Below, piece after piece: positions 50,470 to 60,582 of a stretch of 64,000 nt of DNA. Each line of letters begins with the position of its first letter. The stretch's first letter is position 1. Made by a program: the position numbers and the translations under genes. The notes below the pieces were generated by a model. That model was given only the letters and a program-made list of their open reading frames with translations, made no database searches and was not told the DNA's origin. Source of the DNA: Burkholderia sp. USMB20 (lineage in GTDB: Bacteria; Pseudomonadota; Gammaproteobacteria; Burkholderiales; Burkholderiaceae); contig NZ_JTAN02000012.1 of assembly GCF_000949135.2 (NCBI RefSeq), forward strand, positions 496,001-560,000, read 5' to 3'.

Positions 50470-51462
50470 TCAGCTAATTCGGTCGGTCGCCGAGGTCGAG
50501 AAGCCGGTCGTGCGGCTGCCCGGCGCGCGGTCGCGCTCGACGAAGTACGCACGTGCATTCGCGACGTCCAGCGCGATCGCGCGCGACAGCGCCTCGAGAT
50601 CGTCGAACTTCGCCTCGTCGCGCAGCTTCTTCAGGAATTCGACGCGGATGAGCTTGCCGTACGCGTCGCCGTGCCAGTCGAGCAGGTGGACTTCGAGCAG
50701 CACGCGGCCGGAATCGTCGACGGTCGGGCGCAGCCCGAGGCTCGCGACGCCCGGCAGCGGGGCGGGGCCCAGGCCGTGCACCTGCACGACGAAGATGCCC
50801 GCGAGCGCCGGCCGCTTGTGCGCGATCGGCAGGTTCAGGGTCGGGAAGCCGAGGTCGCGGCCGAGCTTCAGCCCGTGCGCGACGTGGCCGCTGATCGCGT
50901 AGCCGTGGCCGAGCGCCTGCGCGGCCGCGTCGAGATCGCCCGCCGCGAGCGCGGCGCGCACACCCGAGCTGGAGATGCGCGTGCCGTCGCTGCCGGCGAC
51001 CGTGCCCATCTGCTCGACCTCGAAGCCGTACTGCTCGCCGGCCGCCTTCAGCGTGTCGAAGGTGCCCGCGCGCTTCGCGCCGTAGCAGAAATCGTCGCCG
51101 ACCATCATCCAGCGCGTGTGCAGCCCGTTCACCAGCGTGCGCTCGACGAACGCCTGCGGCGACTGGCTTGCGAACGTATGGTTGAAGTGCTCGACGACGA
51201 CGCGGTCGACCCCGTGCTCGCGCAGCGCTTCCAGCTTGTCGCGCAGCATCGCGATGCGCGGCGGCGCGCCGGCCGGGTTGAAGAATTCCCGCGGGTGCGG
51301 CTCGAAGGTCATCACGCACACGGGCAGGCCGCGCGCGTCCGCTGCCGCGCGCACGCGCGCGAGCAGGGCCTGGTGGCCGCGATGGACACCGTCGAAGTTG
51401 CCGATCGTCAGCGCGCACGGCGCGCGGCTCTCGGCGTTGGGCAGGCCGCGGAAGACTTTCAC
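50470..51462 (-). CDS. ribF: Bifunctional riboflavin kinase / FAD synthetase
   Basis: RibF makes FMN then FAD from riboflavin. The N-terminal adenylyltransferase has IGNFDGVHRGHQALL (residues ~19-33) and MTFEPHPREFF. The C-terminal kinase has GRDLGFPTLNLPI and LLDWHGDAYG. 330 aa is standard. The -10 box TATAAT on the minus strand (51520-51515) gives a ~46-nt leader. It leads the operon-like run to dut and is divergent from purN. Confidence 0.97.
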   Translation of the reverse strand: MKVFRGLPNAESRAPCALTIGNFDGVHRGHQALLARVRAAADARGLPVCVMTFEPHPREFFNPAGAPPRIAMLRDKLEALREHGVDRVVVEHFNHTFASQSPQAFVERTLVNGLHTRWMMVGDDFCYGAKRAGTFDTLKAAGEQYGFEVEQMGTVAGSDGTRISSSGVRAALAAGDLDAAAQALGHGYAISGHVAHGLKLGRDLGFPTLNLPIAHKRPALAGIFVVQVHGLGPAPLPGVASLGLRPTVDDSGRVLLEVHLLDWHGDAYGKLIRVEFLKKLRDEAKFDDLEALSRAIALDVANARAYFVERDRAPGSRTTGFSTSATDRIS

Positions 51463-51514
51463 GATAGCGGATGCAGCGTCGGGGAATGGGCGGTGGGATG
51501 CCGCAAAGCAGAAG

Positions 51515-51520
51515 ATTATA
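51515..51520 (-). promoter_or_regulatory. -10 box of ribF
   Basis: Perfect TATAAT on the minus strand, about 50 bases before the ribF ATG; no clear -35 box. Confidence 0.5.
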
Positions 51521-51570
51521 AACGTTCGGGCGGCCCGGCGGCCGAGAAGGGGGGAAACGCAGGGGCGAAT

Positions 51571-51578
51571 GGTAAAAT
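51571..51578 (+). promoter_or_regulatory. Extended -10 box of purN giving a leaderless mRNA
   Basis: TAAAAT (51573-51578) with TG one base before it (extended -10). The ATG at 51585 lies exactly where the transcript should start. Confidence 0.55.
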
Positions 51579-51584
51579 TCGCGG

Positions 51585-52247
51585 ATGAAAAAACTCGTGA
51601 TCCTGATTTCCGGTCGCGGCAGCAACATGGAGGCCATCGTCCGCGCGTGCGCGCAGGAACGCTGGCCGGCCGAGGTCGCCGCCGTGATCGCCAACCGGCC
51701 CGACGCGGCCGGCCTGGCTTTTGCCGCGTCGCACGGGGTGGCGACCGCGGTGGTCGACCATCGCTCGTTCGACGGCCGCGACAGCTTCGACGCGGCGCTC
51801 GCCGCCGAGATCGACCGCTCCGCGCCCGATCTCGTCGTGCTTGCCGGCTTCATGCGCATCCTGACGCCCGATTTCGTCAGACGATATGAAGGCCGGCTGC
51901 TGAACATCCACCCGTCGCTGCTGCCGAGCTTCAAGGGCATCCACACGCACCAGCAGGCGCTGGATGCCGGCGTCGCGCTGCATGGCGCGAGCGTGCATTT
52001 CGTGATTCCCGAACTCGACAGCGGTGCGATCGTCGCGCAGGGCGCGGTGCCCGTGCGCGCGGGCGACGACGCGGCCGCGCTCGCGCGGCGCGTGCTGACG
52101 GTCGAGCACGTGCTGTATCCGCGTGCGGTCCGCTGGTTCGTCGAGGGGCGCCTGCGCCTCGAGAACGGCAGGGCAGTGGTCGCGCCGGAAGAGGCGCGCT
52201 GGATTTTCGCGGATCAACCGCATACCGAAACGAGCGAGGGCGTATGA
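51585..52247 (+). CDS. purN: Phosphoribosylglycinamide formyltransferase (GAR transformylase)
   Basis: PurN transfers a formyl group from 10-formyl-THF to GAR in purine synthesis. The 220-aa protein has SGRGSNMEAIV (phosphate loop, residues ~8-18), and the catalytic Asn-His-Asp are in LAGFMRIL, NIHPSLLPSFKGIHTHQQALDAGV and ELDSGAI. Its stop overlaps the ATG of the rRNA methyltransferase (ATGA). No ribosome-binding site; the promoter position predicts a leaderless transcript. Confidence 0.97.
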   Translation: MKKLVILISGRGSNMEAIVRACAQERWPAEVAAVIANRPDAAGLAFAASHGVATAVVDHRSFDGRDSFDAALAAEIDRSAPDLVVLAGFMRILTPDFVRRYEGRLLNIHPSLLPSFKGIHTHQQALDAGVALHGASVHFVIPELDSGAIVAQGAVPVRAGDDAAALARRVLTVEHVLYPRAVRWFVEGRLRLENGRAVVAPEEARWIFADQPHTETSEGV

Positions 52248-53509
52248 AGCTGCACGGATTCCTGATTGGCCAGACCGAGACCTTGCTGGCCGAGGTGCTG
52301 AAGTTCACCGGCCCCGCCGACGCGACGACGAGCCGGTTCTTCCGTGCGCACCCGAAGCTCGGCCACGCCGAGCGCGGCGTGATCGCCGAGGCGGTGTTCG
52401 CGGTGCTGCGCCGCAAGATGGAGTTCTCGCACCTCGCCGAGAGCGGCACGGGCAGCCCCGCGCGGCGCCTGACGCTGCTCGGCCTGATGCAGACGCTCGG
52501 CCGCAATGCGCTGAAGCCGTTCGTGTCCGACACCGAGGCCGCGTGGCTCGAGCACGTGTCGAAGATCGATCCGGCGAGCCTGCCGGTGCGCGTGCGCACG
52601 AACCTGCCCGACTGGATCTACCAGGCGCTGTCCGCCCGTTTCGACGCGGAGGAACTCGCGCAGCTCGCCGCCGCGCTGAACTACCCGGCGCCGCTCGACC
52701 TGCGCGCCAACGCGCAGAAGGCGACGCGCGACCAGGTGATCGACGCGCTGCGCGCGAACGGCATCGACGCGGGCGAGACGCCGTTCGCGCCGCAAGGCGT
52801 GCGCGTCGTCGGCAAGCCGGCGCTCACGCGTCTGAAGCTGTTCGAGGAAGGCCAGATCGAGGTGCAGGACGAAGGCAGCCAGCTGCTGTGCTCGCTGGTC
52901 GCGCCGCGCCGCGGCGAGATGGTCGTCGATTTCTGCGCGGGCGCCGGCGGCAAGACGCTCGCGCTCGGCGCGATGATGCGCTCGACCGGGCGCCTTTATG
53001 CGTTCGACGTGTCGGAAAAGCGCCTCACGAAGCTGAAGCCGCGCCTCGCGCGCAGCGGGTTGTCGAACGTGAACCCGGTGCTGATCGACAGCGAACACGA
53101 CGCGAAGATCAAGCGGCTCGCCGGCAAGATCGACCGCGTACTGGTCGATGCGCCGTGCAGCGGCCTCGGCACGCTGCGCCGCAACCCCGACCTCAAGTGG
53201 CGCCAGACGCGCACGTCGATCGAGGAACTCACGCCGAAGCAGGCGTCGATCCTCGCGAGCGCCGCGCGTCTCGTGAAGAAGGGCGGCCGGCTCGTGTACG
53301 CGACCTGCAGCGTGCTCGACGCGGAGAACGAGGCGATCGTCGAGCAGTTCCTCGCCGACCATCCGGACTTCGTGCTGGTGCCCGCGCAGAAGGTGCTGGC
53401 CGACCAGCGCATCGAACTCGAGACCGGCGACTACCTGTCGCTGTGGCCGCACCGCCATGCGACCGACGGCTTCTTCGCCGCGGTGCTGGAACGGCGCGCC
53501 GCGCAGTAA
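52244..53509 (+). CDS. rsmB: RsmB-type rRNA (cytosine-5)-methyltransferase
   Basis: A 421-aa m5C methyltransferase of the RsmB/NOP family. The N-terminal part (residues ~1-120) is NusB-like and helical; the Rossmann domain has VVDFCAGAGGKTLALG (SAM binding). Two catalytic cysteines are present: VDAPCSGLGTLRRNP (motif IV) and YATCSVLDAENE (motif VI). It is probably the enzyme methylating 16S rRNA (C967 in E. coli), but RsmF-like specificity is not excluded. Coupled to purN and followed by a mechanosensitive channel. Confidence 0.9.
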   Translation: MKLHGFLIGQTETLLAEVLKFTGPADATTSRFFRAHPKLGHAERGVIAEAVFAVLRRKMEFSHLAESGTGSPARRLTLLGLMQTLGRNALKPFVSDTEAAWLEHVSKIDPASLPVRVRTNLPDWIYQALSARFDAEELAQLAAALNYPAPLDLRANAQKATRDQVIDALRANGIDAGETPFAPQGVRVVGKPALTRLKLFEEGQIEVQDEGSQLLCSLVAPRRGEMVVDFCAGAGGKTLALGAMMRSTGRLYAFDVSEKRLTKLKPRLARSGLSNVNPVLIDSEHDAKIKRLAGKIDRVLVDAPCSGLGTLRRNPDLKWRQTRTSIEELTPKQASILASAARLVKKGGRLVYATCSVLDAENEAIVEQFLADHPDFVLVPAQKVLADQRIELETGDYLSLWPHRHATDGFFAAVLERRAAQ

Positions 53510-53527
53510 CGGCGGGGCGCACGGACG

Positions 53528-54910
53528 ATGGAGAATCTGCAGAACCGCCTGCTGTCGCACCGGCTCGCGTCGGTGATCCGCGACTTCAACCAGCCGGTGA
53601 TGATCTGGCAGGCGGCGATCCTCGTCGGCGCGCTGTGTTTCGCATGGGTGGCCGCGCGCTTCGTGCACGGCCGCATCGACGCGCGCCGGCGCGCCGCCGG
53701 CCGGATGCCGGGCGCCGGGGCGCAGAGCCTGAAGCGCGCGCTGTTCCCGCTGTTCGGCGGGTTGTTCGTGCTGGCCGCGCAGCTCGGGTTCGACCCGTTC
53801 ATGTCGACGTCGCTGCTGTCGCTCGCGCTCGTGCCGCTGTTCGGCATCGGGCTGATCTACGTGCTGTTCTTCTTCGCGCGGCGCGTGTTCGCCCGCGACG
53901 GCCACACGCATGCGTGGCTGTCGATCGTCGAGAAGATCGTGTCGGTGATCGTGTGGGCGGCGATGGTGCTGACGGTGCTCGGGATCCAGCGCGACGTGAT
54001 CGCGTGGCTCGACAGCGTGCAGTTTCGCGTCGCGAATGCGCACCTCACGCTGCTGTCGGTGATCTCCGGCGCGCTGTGGGTGTGCGTGACACTGATGGTC
54101 GCGATGTGGCTCGGCTCGGTGCTCGAGGAACGCCTCGCGCGCGCCACCACGCTCGACGCGAACCTGAAGGTCGTGATGTCGCGGATCGGCCGCGCGCTGC
54201 TCGTGTTCGCGGCGATCCTGATCGGCCTGTCGCTCGTCGGCATCGACGTGACGGTGCTCGGCGTGTTCGGCGGCGCGGTCGGTGTCGGCCTCGGCTTCGG
54301 GCTGCAGAAGATCGCCAGCAACTACGTGTCGGGCTTCATCATCCTGCTCGACCGTTCGCTGCGGCTCGGCGACGCGATCAGCGTCGGCGGGCTCCAGGGC
54401 GTCGTCACGCAGATCCGCACGCGCTATACGGTCGTGCGCGGCCTCGACGGCAACGAGACGCTGATCCCGAACGAGAAGCTGATCACCGACGTCGTGCAGA
54501 ACCAGTCGTCGTACCTGACGCGCGGCTACGCGAAGGTCGCCGTGCAGATTGCTTATACCAGCGACGTCGAGCAGGCGCTCGCGGTGCTCGCGGAAGCCGC
54601 GAAGGGCGTGCCGCGCGTGCTCGCGGAGCCGGCGCCGACGCCGTATCTGGTCGGCTTCGGCGCGGACGGGATCGACCTGGAGCTCGGCTTCTGGATCGAG
54701 GATGCGGCGAAGGGCACGTCGGGCGTGCGTTCGTCCGTGAACCGCAACATCTGGCGGCTGTTCGGCGAGCACGGGATCTCGATTCCGTTCCCGCAGCGCG
54801 AAGTGCGCGTGGTCGGTTTGCCGGAGGGGTTCGCCGCGACCGGCGTGGTCGCCGAGGGCATGCCCGTGGCCGATGGCCTGTCGGTGGACGGGCGGGCGTC
54901 GGCCGCGTAG
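53528..54910 (+). CDS. MscS-family mechanosensitive ion channel
   Basis: A 460-aa inner-membrane channel that relieves osmotic pressure. Five or more hydrophobic segments occupy residues ~20-240. The pore helix and beta-domain signature is GGAVGVGLGFGLQKIASNYVSGFIIL, followed by LRLGDAISVGGLQGVVTQIRTRYT and PNEKLITDVVQNQS. It lacks the large periplasmic part of MscK, so it is an MscS-like medium-size member. It begins 18 bases after the methyltransferase stop, so it is co-transcribed with purN-rsmB. Confidence 0.93.
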   Translation: MENLQNRLLSHRLASVIRDFNQPVMIWQAAILVGALCFAWVAARFVHGRIDARRRAAGRMPGAGAQSLKRALFPLFGGLFVLAAQLGFDPFMSTSLLSLALVPLFGIGLIYVLFFFARRVFARDGHTHAWLSIVEKIVSVIVWAAMVLTVLGIQRDVIAWLDSVQFRVANAHLTLLSVISGALWVCVTLMVAMWLGSVLEERLARATTLDANLKVVMSRIGRALLVFAAILIGLSLVGIDVTVLGVFGGAVGVGLGFGLQKIASNYVSGFIILLDRSLRLGDAISVGGLQGVVTQIRTRYTVVRGLDGNETLIPNEKLITDVVQNQSSYLTRGYAKVAVQIAYTSDVEQALAVLAEAAKGVPRVLAEPAPTPYLVGFGADGIDLELGFWIEDAAKGTSGVRSSVNRNIWRLFGEHGISIPFPQREVRVVGLPEGFAATGVVAEGMPVADGLSVDGRASAA

Positions 54911-55132
54911 ACGCGGCCGACGGCGTGAATCGGGCGGGGCCTGCGGCCAGAACCGGATCGCGCGCCTTTCCCGGTCCGCCGATGGACTGTTTGCGTTGCG
55001 TCAAGACAAGAGAATATTCATTTTTTACAAAGACTTGGAACGGTTGAAGTAAAATTCCGGTCTACACGCGGTATGCTTTCATTTTTATGACGTCGGCCGG
55101 CGCCGGCATCGCTCTCACCACAGGTAACTGCC
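54911..55132. other. Gap between mscS-like and desaturase genes
   Basis: 222 bases, with an A/T-rich part around 55005-55085 that probably holds the desaturase promoter. Boxes are ambiguous (TAAAAT at 55050, TATGCT at 55072). Confidence 0.4.
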
Positions 55133-56326
55133 TTGTTGAATTCCCTGCTCGATTTTCTTTCCCACGGGCTCCTGCGCTTTTCGTGGTGGCAGGTCGCGCT
55201 GTTCGCGCTTGCCGTCACGCACGTCACGATCATCGGCGTGACGGTCTACCTGCACCGCTGCCAGGCGCACCGCGCGCTGGAGCTGCACCCGATCGCGAGT
55301 CACTTCTTCCGCGCCTGGCTGTGGATGACGACCGGCATGCTGACGGGCCAGTGGGCTGCGATCCATCGCAAGCACCACGCGAAGTGCGAAACCGAGGAAG
55401 ATCCGCACAGCCCGCAGACGCGCGGCATCTGGAAGGTGTTCCTCGAAGGCGCCGAGCTGTATCGCGCGGAAGCGAAGAACGAAGAAACGATGCGCAAGTT
55501 CAGCCACGGCACGCCGAATGACTGGATCGAGCGCAACGTGTACTCGAAGTACCCGATCCTCGGCGTGAGCCTGATGATGGTGATCGACGTCGCGCTGTTC
55601 GGCGTGCTCGGCCTGACCGTGTGGGCCGTGCAGATGGTCTGGATTCCGTTCTGGGCCGCGGGTGTCGTGAACGGCTTCGGCCACTTCTGGGGCTACCGCA
55701 ACTTCAACTCGGCCGATGCGAGCACGAACCTGTTCCCGTGGGGCATCGTGATCGGCGGCGAAGAGCTGCACAACAACCACCACACGTTCGCGACGTCGGC
55801 GAAGCTGTCGAACAAGTGGTACGAGTTCGACATCGGCTGGATGTACATCCGCATCATGTCGGCATTCGGTCTCGCGAAGGTGAAGAAGGTTGCACCGACG
55901 CCGCGCCTGAACAAGCCGAAGACGGTGCTCGACCAGGAAACGCTGCAGGCCGTGCTGTCGAACCGCTACGAAGTGATGGCGCGCTACGGCAAGGCCGTGA
56001 AGCGTGCCTATCGCCAGGAGCTCGCGCACCTGAAGGAAATCGGCGGCGAGAAGTACCAGCTGATGCGCGGCGCGCGCAAGTGGTTCCACAAGGACGCCGA
56101 CGGCCTCGACGAACCGCAGAAGAAGCTGCTGCCGGAGATCTTCGCGAACAGCCAGAAGCTGCACACGTACTTCCAGCTGCGCCAGGATCTGGCCGCGATC
56201 TGGGATCGCTCGACCGCTTCGCGCGAACAGCTGCTCGCGCAATTGCAGGATTGGTGCCATCGCGCGGAACAAAGCGGCATCAAGGCGCTGCAGGAATTCG
56301 CGACGCGCCTGCGTCGCTACGCCTGA
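55133..56326 (+). CDS. Fatty-acid desaturase (acyl-CoA / acyl-lipid delta-9 type)
   Basis: A 397-aa membrane di-iron desaturase. Three histidine boxes are intact: HRCQAH (about residue 41), HRKHH (about 80) and HNNHH (about 212). Four hydrophobic segments surround them, and a long helical soluble C-terminus (residues ~250-397) is unusual for the shortest family members. It introduces a double bond using O2 and reductant. The gene starts with TTG (55133, or the second TTG at 55136); only a weak AGGT precedes. A strong terminator follows. Confidence 0.92.
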   Translation: MLNSLLDFLSHGLLRFSWWQVALFALAVTHVTIIGVTVYLHRCQAHRALELHPIASHFFRAWLWMTTGMLTGQWAAIHRKHHAKCETEEDPHSPQTRGIWKVFLEGAELYRAEAKNEETMRKFSHGTPNDWIERNVYSKYPILGVSLMMVIDVALFGVLGLTVWAVQMVWIPFWAAGVVNGFGHFWGYRNFNSADASTNLFPWGIVIGGEELHNNHHTFATSAKLSNKWYEFDIGWMYIRIMSAFGLAKVKKVAPTPRLNKPKTVLDQETLQAVLSNRYEVMARYGKAVKRAYRQELAHLKEIGGEKYQLMRGARKWFHKDADGLDEPQKKLLPEIFANSQKLHTYFQLRQDLAAIWDRSTASREQLLAQLQDWCHRAEQSGIKALQEFATRLRRYA

Positions 56327-56357
56327 TTCGAAATCGATTAGAATCTCAGGACGTCAC

Positions 56358-56382
56358 AAACCCCGCGTTGGCGGGGTTTTTT
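56358..56382 (+). terminator. Terminator of the desaturase gene
   Basis: AAACCCCGC / GCGGGGTTT (loop GTTG) followed by a T-run. Confidence 0.9.
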
Positions 56383-56533
56383 CATTTGGGCGGCCGGTTT
56401 TCGAAGGGCGACCGGAAGCCCGGAATTCGTATGAGGCTCGGGGCAGCGCTGACGTGCCGCCCCGGGGCGAGCGTAGGGATGGGCTGGAGCAAAAGCGCTG
56501 AAGCGCTAACTCGGGCCGACAGGAGATATGGAG

Positions 56534-57670
56534 ATGCAATCGACGATCAAACCCGTCGAGTACGACCGGCCGGTCTCGGCGGGAACCGTCTGTGGGGTAG
56601 GCCAGGCGTGGGCCAAAGTGCCCGAGGCGCCGTCCGCCGAAGAACGCGCCGCACTGAAGGCGCGCATCAAGGCGCTGCTCGCACGTGAAAAGGCCGTGCT
56701 CGTCGCTCACTACTACGTGGATGCCGAGCTGCAGGAACTGGCGGACGAAACCGGCGGCTGCGTCGCCGATTCGCTCGAAATGGCCCGTTTCGGCCGCGAC
56801 CACGACGCGCAGACGCTCGTCGTCGCCGGCGTACGCTTCATGGGCGAAACCGCGAAGATCCTGAGCCCCGGCAAACGCGTACTGATGCCCGATCTCGACG
56901 CGACATGCTCGCTCGATCTCGGTTGCCCGGTCGACGAATTCTCCGCGTTCTGCGATGCGCATCCCGACCGCACCGTCGTCGTCTACGCGAACACCAGCGC
57001 CGCCGTGAAGGCCCGCGCGGACTGGATGGTCACGTCGTCGATCGGCCTCGAAATCGTCGCCGACCTGCACGCGCGGGGCGAGAAGATCATCTGGGCACCC
57101 GATCGCCATCTCGGCAGCTACATCCAGAAGAAAACCGGCGCGGACATGCTGCTGTGGCAGGGTTCGTGCCTCGTCCACGACGAATTCAAGGGCATCGAGC
57201 TCGACCTGCTGCGTGCCGAATATCCGGACGCGAAGGTGCTCGTGCATCCGGAGTCGCCGGAAAACGTCGTCGCGCAGGCGGACGTCGTCGGCTCGACGAC
57301 GCAGCTGATCGATGCCGCCGTGAAGCTCGACGCGACGCACTTCATCGTCGCGACCGACCTCGGCATCCTGCACAAGATGCAGCTCGCGGCGCCCGGCAAG
57401 ACCTTCATCGCCGCGCCCACGGCCGGCAACAGCGCGACCTGCAAGAGCTGCGCGCATTGCCCGTGGATGGCGATGAACGGCCTCGCGAACCTCGCCGACG
57501 TGCTCGAGCGCGGTCACAACGAGATCTTCGTCGATCCGGCGATCGGCGCGCGCGCGCGTCTGCCGATCGACCGGATGCTCGATTTCGCCGCGGCGCACAA
57601 GAAGCGCGTGCAAGCGAGCGGCGATCTGCAGCGCGATCAGCAACTGTTCGCGAACGTGGGGGCTGCATGA
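56534..57670 (+). CDS. nadA: Quinolinate synthase
   Basis: NadA condenses iminoaspartate with dihydroxyacetone phosphate to quinolinate, using a [4Fe-4S] cluster. The 378-aa protein has [38 protein letters not shown] and [13 protein letters not shown]; the cluster cysteines are among these. AGGAG is 8 bases before the ATG at 56534 but only 2 before the ATG at 56528, so the later start is preferred. It overlaps nadC by four bases. Confidence 0.96.
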   Translation: MQSTIKPVEYDRPVSAGTVCGVGQAWAKVPEAPSAEERAALKARIKALLAREKAVLVAHYYVDAELQELADETGGCVADSLEMARFGRDHDAQTLVVAGVRFMGETAKILSPGKRVLMPDLDATCSLDLGCPVDEFSAFCDAHPDRTVVVYANTSAAVKARADWMVTSSIGLEIVADLHARGEKIIWAPDRHLGSYIQKKTGADMLLWQGSCLVHDEFKGIELDLLRAEYPDAKVLVHPESPENVVAQADVVGSTTQLIDAAVKLDATHFIVATDLGILHKMQLAAPGKTFIAAPTAGNSATCKSCAHCPWMAMNGLANLADVLERGHNEIFVDPAIGARARLPIDRMLDFAAAHKKRVQASGDLQRDQQLFANVGAA

Positions 57671-58548
57671 CCGGCGCAGTCTCTCCGCTGTTCGAAGCCG
57701 TCCGCGCACAATACGGCGCGGCGTTCGACGAAGCGATCGCGCGCAACGTCGCCGATGCGATCGCCGAAGACGTCGGCACCGGCGACCAGACCGGGCGGCT
57801 CGTGCCGGCCGGCGAGCGGCGCCGTGCGCGCATCATCGTGCGCGAGGAAGCCGTGTTGTGCGGCGTGCCGTGGTTCGAGGCCGTCATCGCGCGAATCGAT
57901 CCGTCGATCGTCGTGCAGTGGCGCTATCGCGAAGGCGACCGGATGACGCCGGATTCGACCGTCTGCGAACTCGAAGGGCCGGCGCGCGCGCTGTTGACGG
58001 CCGAGCGCAACGGACTGAACTTCCTGCAGCTGCTGTCGGGCGTCGCGAGCGCGACGCGTCGTTACGTCGATCGCGTCGAAGGCACGCGCACGAAGATCCT
58101 CGATACGCGCAAGACGCTGCCGGGCCTGCGGCTCGCGCAGAAGTACGCGGTGCGGGTCGGCGGCGGCGAGAACCAGCGTCTGGCGCTGTACGACGGCATC
58201 CTGATCAAGGAAAACCATATCGCGGCTGCCGGCGGTGTCGGCGAAGCGCTCGATGCGGCGTTCGCGCTCGAATCAGGCGTGCCGGTGCAGGTGGAAGTCG
58301 AGACGCTCGCGCAGCTCGACACGGCGCTCGCGCATGGCGCGCAGTCGGTGCTGCTCGACAACTTCACGCTCGACATGATGCGCGAGGCAGTGCGCATCGC
58401 GTCCGGCAAGGCCGTGCTCGAAGTGTCGGGCGGCGTCAATTTCGATACGGTGCGCACGTTCGCGGAGACGGGCGTCGACCGTATCTCGATCGGCGCGCTG
58501 ACGAAGGACGTGCGCGCGACCGACTACTCGATGCGGATCGTCGACTGA
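57667..58548 (+). CDS. nadC: Nicotinate-nucleotide pyrophosphorylase (quinolinate phosphoribosyltransferase)
   Basis: NadC converts quinolinate and PRPP to nicotinate mononucleotide. The 293-aa protein has the signature [25 protein letters not shown], then [17 protein letters not shown] and [13 protein letters not shown], with the phosphate-binding SGGVN. The ATG at 57667 overlaps the nadA stop (ATGA), coupling translation; the frame is open far upstream inside nadA, but only as a shadow. Ends at a terminator shared with nadB. Confidence 0.97.
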   Translation: MTGAVSPLFEAVRAQYGAAFDEAIARNVADAIAEDVGTGDQTGRLVPAGERRRARIIVREEAVLCGVPWFEAVIARIDPSIVVQWRYREGDRMTPDSTVCELEGPARALLTAERNGLNFLQLLSGVASATRRYVDRVEGTRTKILDTRKTLPGLRLAQKYAVRVGGGENQRLALYDGILIKENHIAAAGGVGEALDAAFALESGVPVQVEVETLAQLDTALAHGAQSVLLDNFTLDMMREAVRIASGKAVLEVSGGVNFDTVRTFAETGVDRISIGALTKDVRATDYSMRIVD

Positions 58549-58570
58549 CCGCGCGACATACCGTCTGACG

Positions 58571-58610
58571 AAAAAAGCCGCTGGCGCGCATGACGCCAGC
58601 GGCTTTTTTT
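58571..58610 (+). terminator. Bidirectional terminator between nadC and nadB
   Basis: A 16-bp stem (58571-58586 with 58594-58609) has six A on the left and seven T on the right, so both converging nad genes use it. Confidence 0.93.
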
Positions 58611-58640
58611 GTGCGGCGGCAGCCGGGAAGGGCGTACCGG

Positions 58641-60227
58641 TCAGCGGCGCGAGCGGGGCGTGAGCACGCTCGGCAGCGCCTTCGGCAGCGTGTGCGGCCA
58701 GTCGCGGCTGTAGTGCAGCCCACGGCTTTCGCGGCGCGAGTACGCGCTCTTCACGATCAGCGTCGCGACGTCGACGAGATTGCGCAGCTCGAGCAGGTCG
58801 CGCGTCACGCGGAAGTTCGCGTAGTACTCGTGGATCTCGTCGCGCAGCAGCGACAAGCGGTGCTTCGCGCGCTCGAGACGCTTGTCGGTGCGCACGATGC
58901 CGACATAGTTCCACATCAGCCGGCGCAGTTCGTCCCAGTTGTGCGCGACGACGACTTCCTCGTCCGCATCCGAAACGCGGCTTTCGTCCCATGCGGGCAG
59001 CTTGGCCGGCGTTGCAGCGTCGAAGCCGGCCGCTTCGATCGCCTCGGCCGCCGCGCGGCCGATCACGAGGCATTCGAGCAGCGAATTGCTCGCGAGCCGG
59101 TTCGCGCCGTGCAGCCCCGTGTACGACGTCTCGCCGACCGCATACAGGCCCGCGAGATCGGTGCGCCCCGCGAGATCGGTGACGACGCCGCCGCACGTGT
59201 AGTGCGCGGCCGGCACGACCGGAATCGGCTGCTTCGCGATGTCGATGCCGAATTCGAGGCAGCGCGCATGGATCGTCGGGAAGTGTTCGCGCAGGAACGC
59301 TTCCGGCTGGTGGCTGATGTCGAGATACACGCAGTCGATCCCGCGCTTCTTGATCTCGAAGTCGATCGCGCGCGCGACGATGTCGCGCGGCGCGAGTTCC
59401 GCGCGCGGATCGTGTGCGGGCATGAAGCGCGTGCCGTCCGGCAGCTTGAGCAGGCCGCCTTCGCCGCGCACGGCCTCCGAAATCAGGAACGACTTCGCAT
59501 ACGGATGGAACAGGCAGGTCGGGTGGAACTGGATGAATTCCATGTTCGACACGCGGCAGCCCGCGCGCCACGCCATCGCGATGCCGTCGCCGGTCGCGGT
59601 GTCGGGGTTCGTCGTGTACAGGTAGACCTTGCCGGCGCCGCCGGTCGCGAGCACCGTGTGCGGCGCCTCGATCGTGATCGTGCGGTCGTTGTCGACGTCG
59701 AGCGCATACAGCCCGTGACAGCGGCGCCCGGGCAGCCCGAGCCGGTCCGACGTGATCAGGTCGATCGCATGGTGGTTTTCGAAGAACGTGATGTTCGGAT
59801 GCTGGCGTGCGCGGTCGGACAGCGTCGCGAGCACCGCATGGCCGGTCGCGTCGGCCGCGTGGATGATCCGGCGGTGGCTGTGGCCGCCTTCGCGCGTCAG
59901 GTGGAAACCGAGTTCGGCCGCATCATCCTTCGTGAACGGCACGCCCTGGGAGATCAGCCATTCGATCGCTTCGCGGCCATGCTCGACGATGTAGCGCGTC
60001 GCGCCTTCGTCGCACAGCCCGCCGCCGGCGACCAGCGTGTCGTCGACGTGGTTCTCGATGCTGTCCGCCGAATCGAGGACGGCCGCGATGCCGCCTTGCG
60101 CGTTATCGCTTGCCCCCTCCATCATCGAACGTTTCGCGATCAGCGCGACACGTCGCGTGCTGGCCAGGTTGAGTGCGACCGACAGCCCTGCCAGGCCGCT
60201 GCCGACGATCGCCACGTCGAATTTCAT
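58641..60227 (-). CDS. nadB: L-aspartate oxidase
   Basis: NadB is an FAD enzyme making iminoaspartate, the substrate of NadA. The 528-aa protein has the FAD motif [15 protein letters not shown] (residues ~8-22), the succinate-dehydrogenase-like substrate region [46 protein letters not shown] and the C-terminal helical domain. It converges on nadAC, so the three pathway genes are adjacent but on opposite strands. Confidence 0.97.
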   Translation of the reverse strand: MKFDVAIVGSGLAGLSVALNLASTRRVALIAKRSMMEGASDNAQGGIAAVLDSADSIENHVDDTLVAGGGLCDEGATRYIVEHGREAIEWLISQGVPFTKDDAAELGFHLTREGGHSHRRIIHAADATGHAVLATLSDRARQHPNITFFENHHAIDLITSDRLGLPGRRCHGLYALDVDNDRTITIEAPHTVLATGGAGKVYLYTTNPDTATGDGIAMAWRAGCRVSNMEFIQFHPTCLFHPYAKSFLISEAVRGEGGLLKLPDGTRFMPAHDPRAELAPRDIVARAIDFEIKKRGIDCVYLDISHQPEAFLREHFPTIHARCLEFGIDIAKQPIPVVPAAHYTCGGVVTDLAGRTDLAGLYAVGETSYTGLHGANRLASNSLLECLVIGRAAAEAIEAAGFDAATPAKLPAWDESRVSDADEEVVVAHNWDELRRLMWNYVGIVRTDKRLERAKHRLSLLRDEIHEYYANFRVTRDLLELRNLVDVATLIVKSAYSRRESRGLHYSRDWPHTLPKALPSVLTPRSRR

Positions 60228-60334
60228 GCTGCATCTCCATCGTTACGCTTTAGATCTTGTGCGTTCCGTCGACCTTGGCCGCGGAAAGGGGAGAGCATAC
60301 CGCGTCGGGCCCGAGCGTGCGCGCGAAACCGCGC

Positions 60335-60363
60335 AAAACAAAAAGCCCCGCATGTGCGGGGCT
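60335..60363 (-). terminator. rpmBG terminator
   Basis: AGCCCCGCA (60344-60352) pairs with TGCGGGGCT (60355-60363); the minus strand ends TTTTTGTTTT. Confidence 0.88.
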
Positions 60364-60397
60364 TTTCGGTCGCCGTCAGGCTGGCAGAAACCGGAGA

Positions 60398-60565
60398 TTA
60401 CTTGATCTTGGTTTCTTTGTATTCAACGTGCTTGCGGACGACGGGATCGAACTTCTTGATCGCCATCTTTTCCGGCATGTTGCGCTTGTTCTTCGTGGTC
60501 GTGTAGAAGTGACCCGTACCAGCGGTCGACTCGAGCTTGATCTTGTCGCGTGCGCCTTTTGCCAT
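60398..60565 (-). CDS. rpmG: 50S ribosomal protein L33
   Basis: A 55-aa ribosomal protein, [20 protein letters not shown]... ending YKETKIK. It has no cysteines, so it is the zinc-free form. The gene follows rpmB by 17 bases and is followed by a terminator. Confidence 0.97.
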   Translation of the reverse strand: MAKGARDKIKLESTAGTGHFYTTTKNKRNMPEKMAIKKFDPVVRKHVEYKETKIK

Positions 60566-60582
60566 GATTGTGCTCCTTGGGC

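Noticed and set aside
52214..54772. An 852-codon minus-strand frame opposite rsmB and the mechanosensitive channel
   Set aside because: Antisense shadow across two certain genes.
56905..57666. Long in-frame extension upstream of nadC suggesting a NadA-NadC fusion
   Set aside because: The extension lies in a different frame from nadA and is Arg-rich noise; the ATG overlapping the nadA stop is the natural start.
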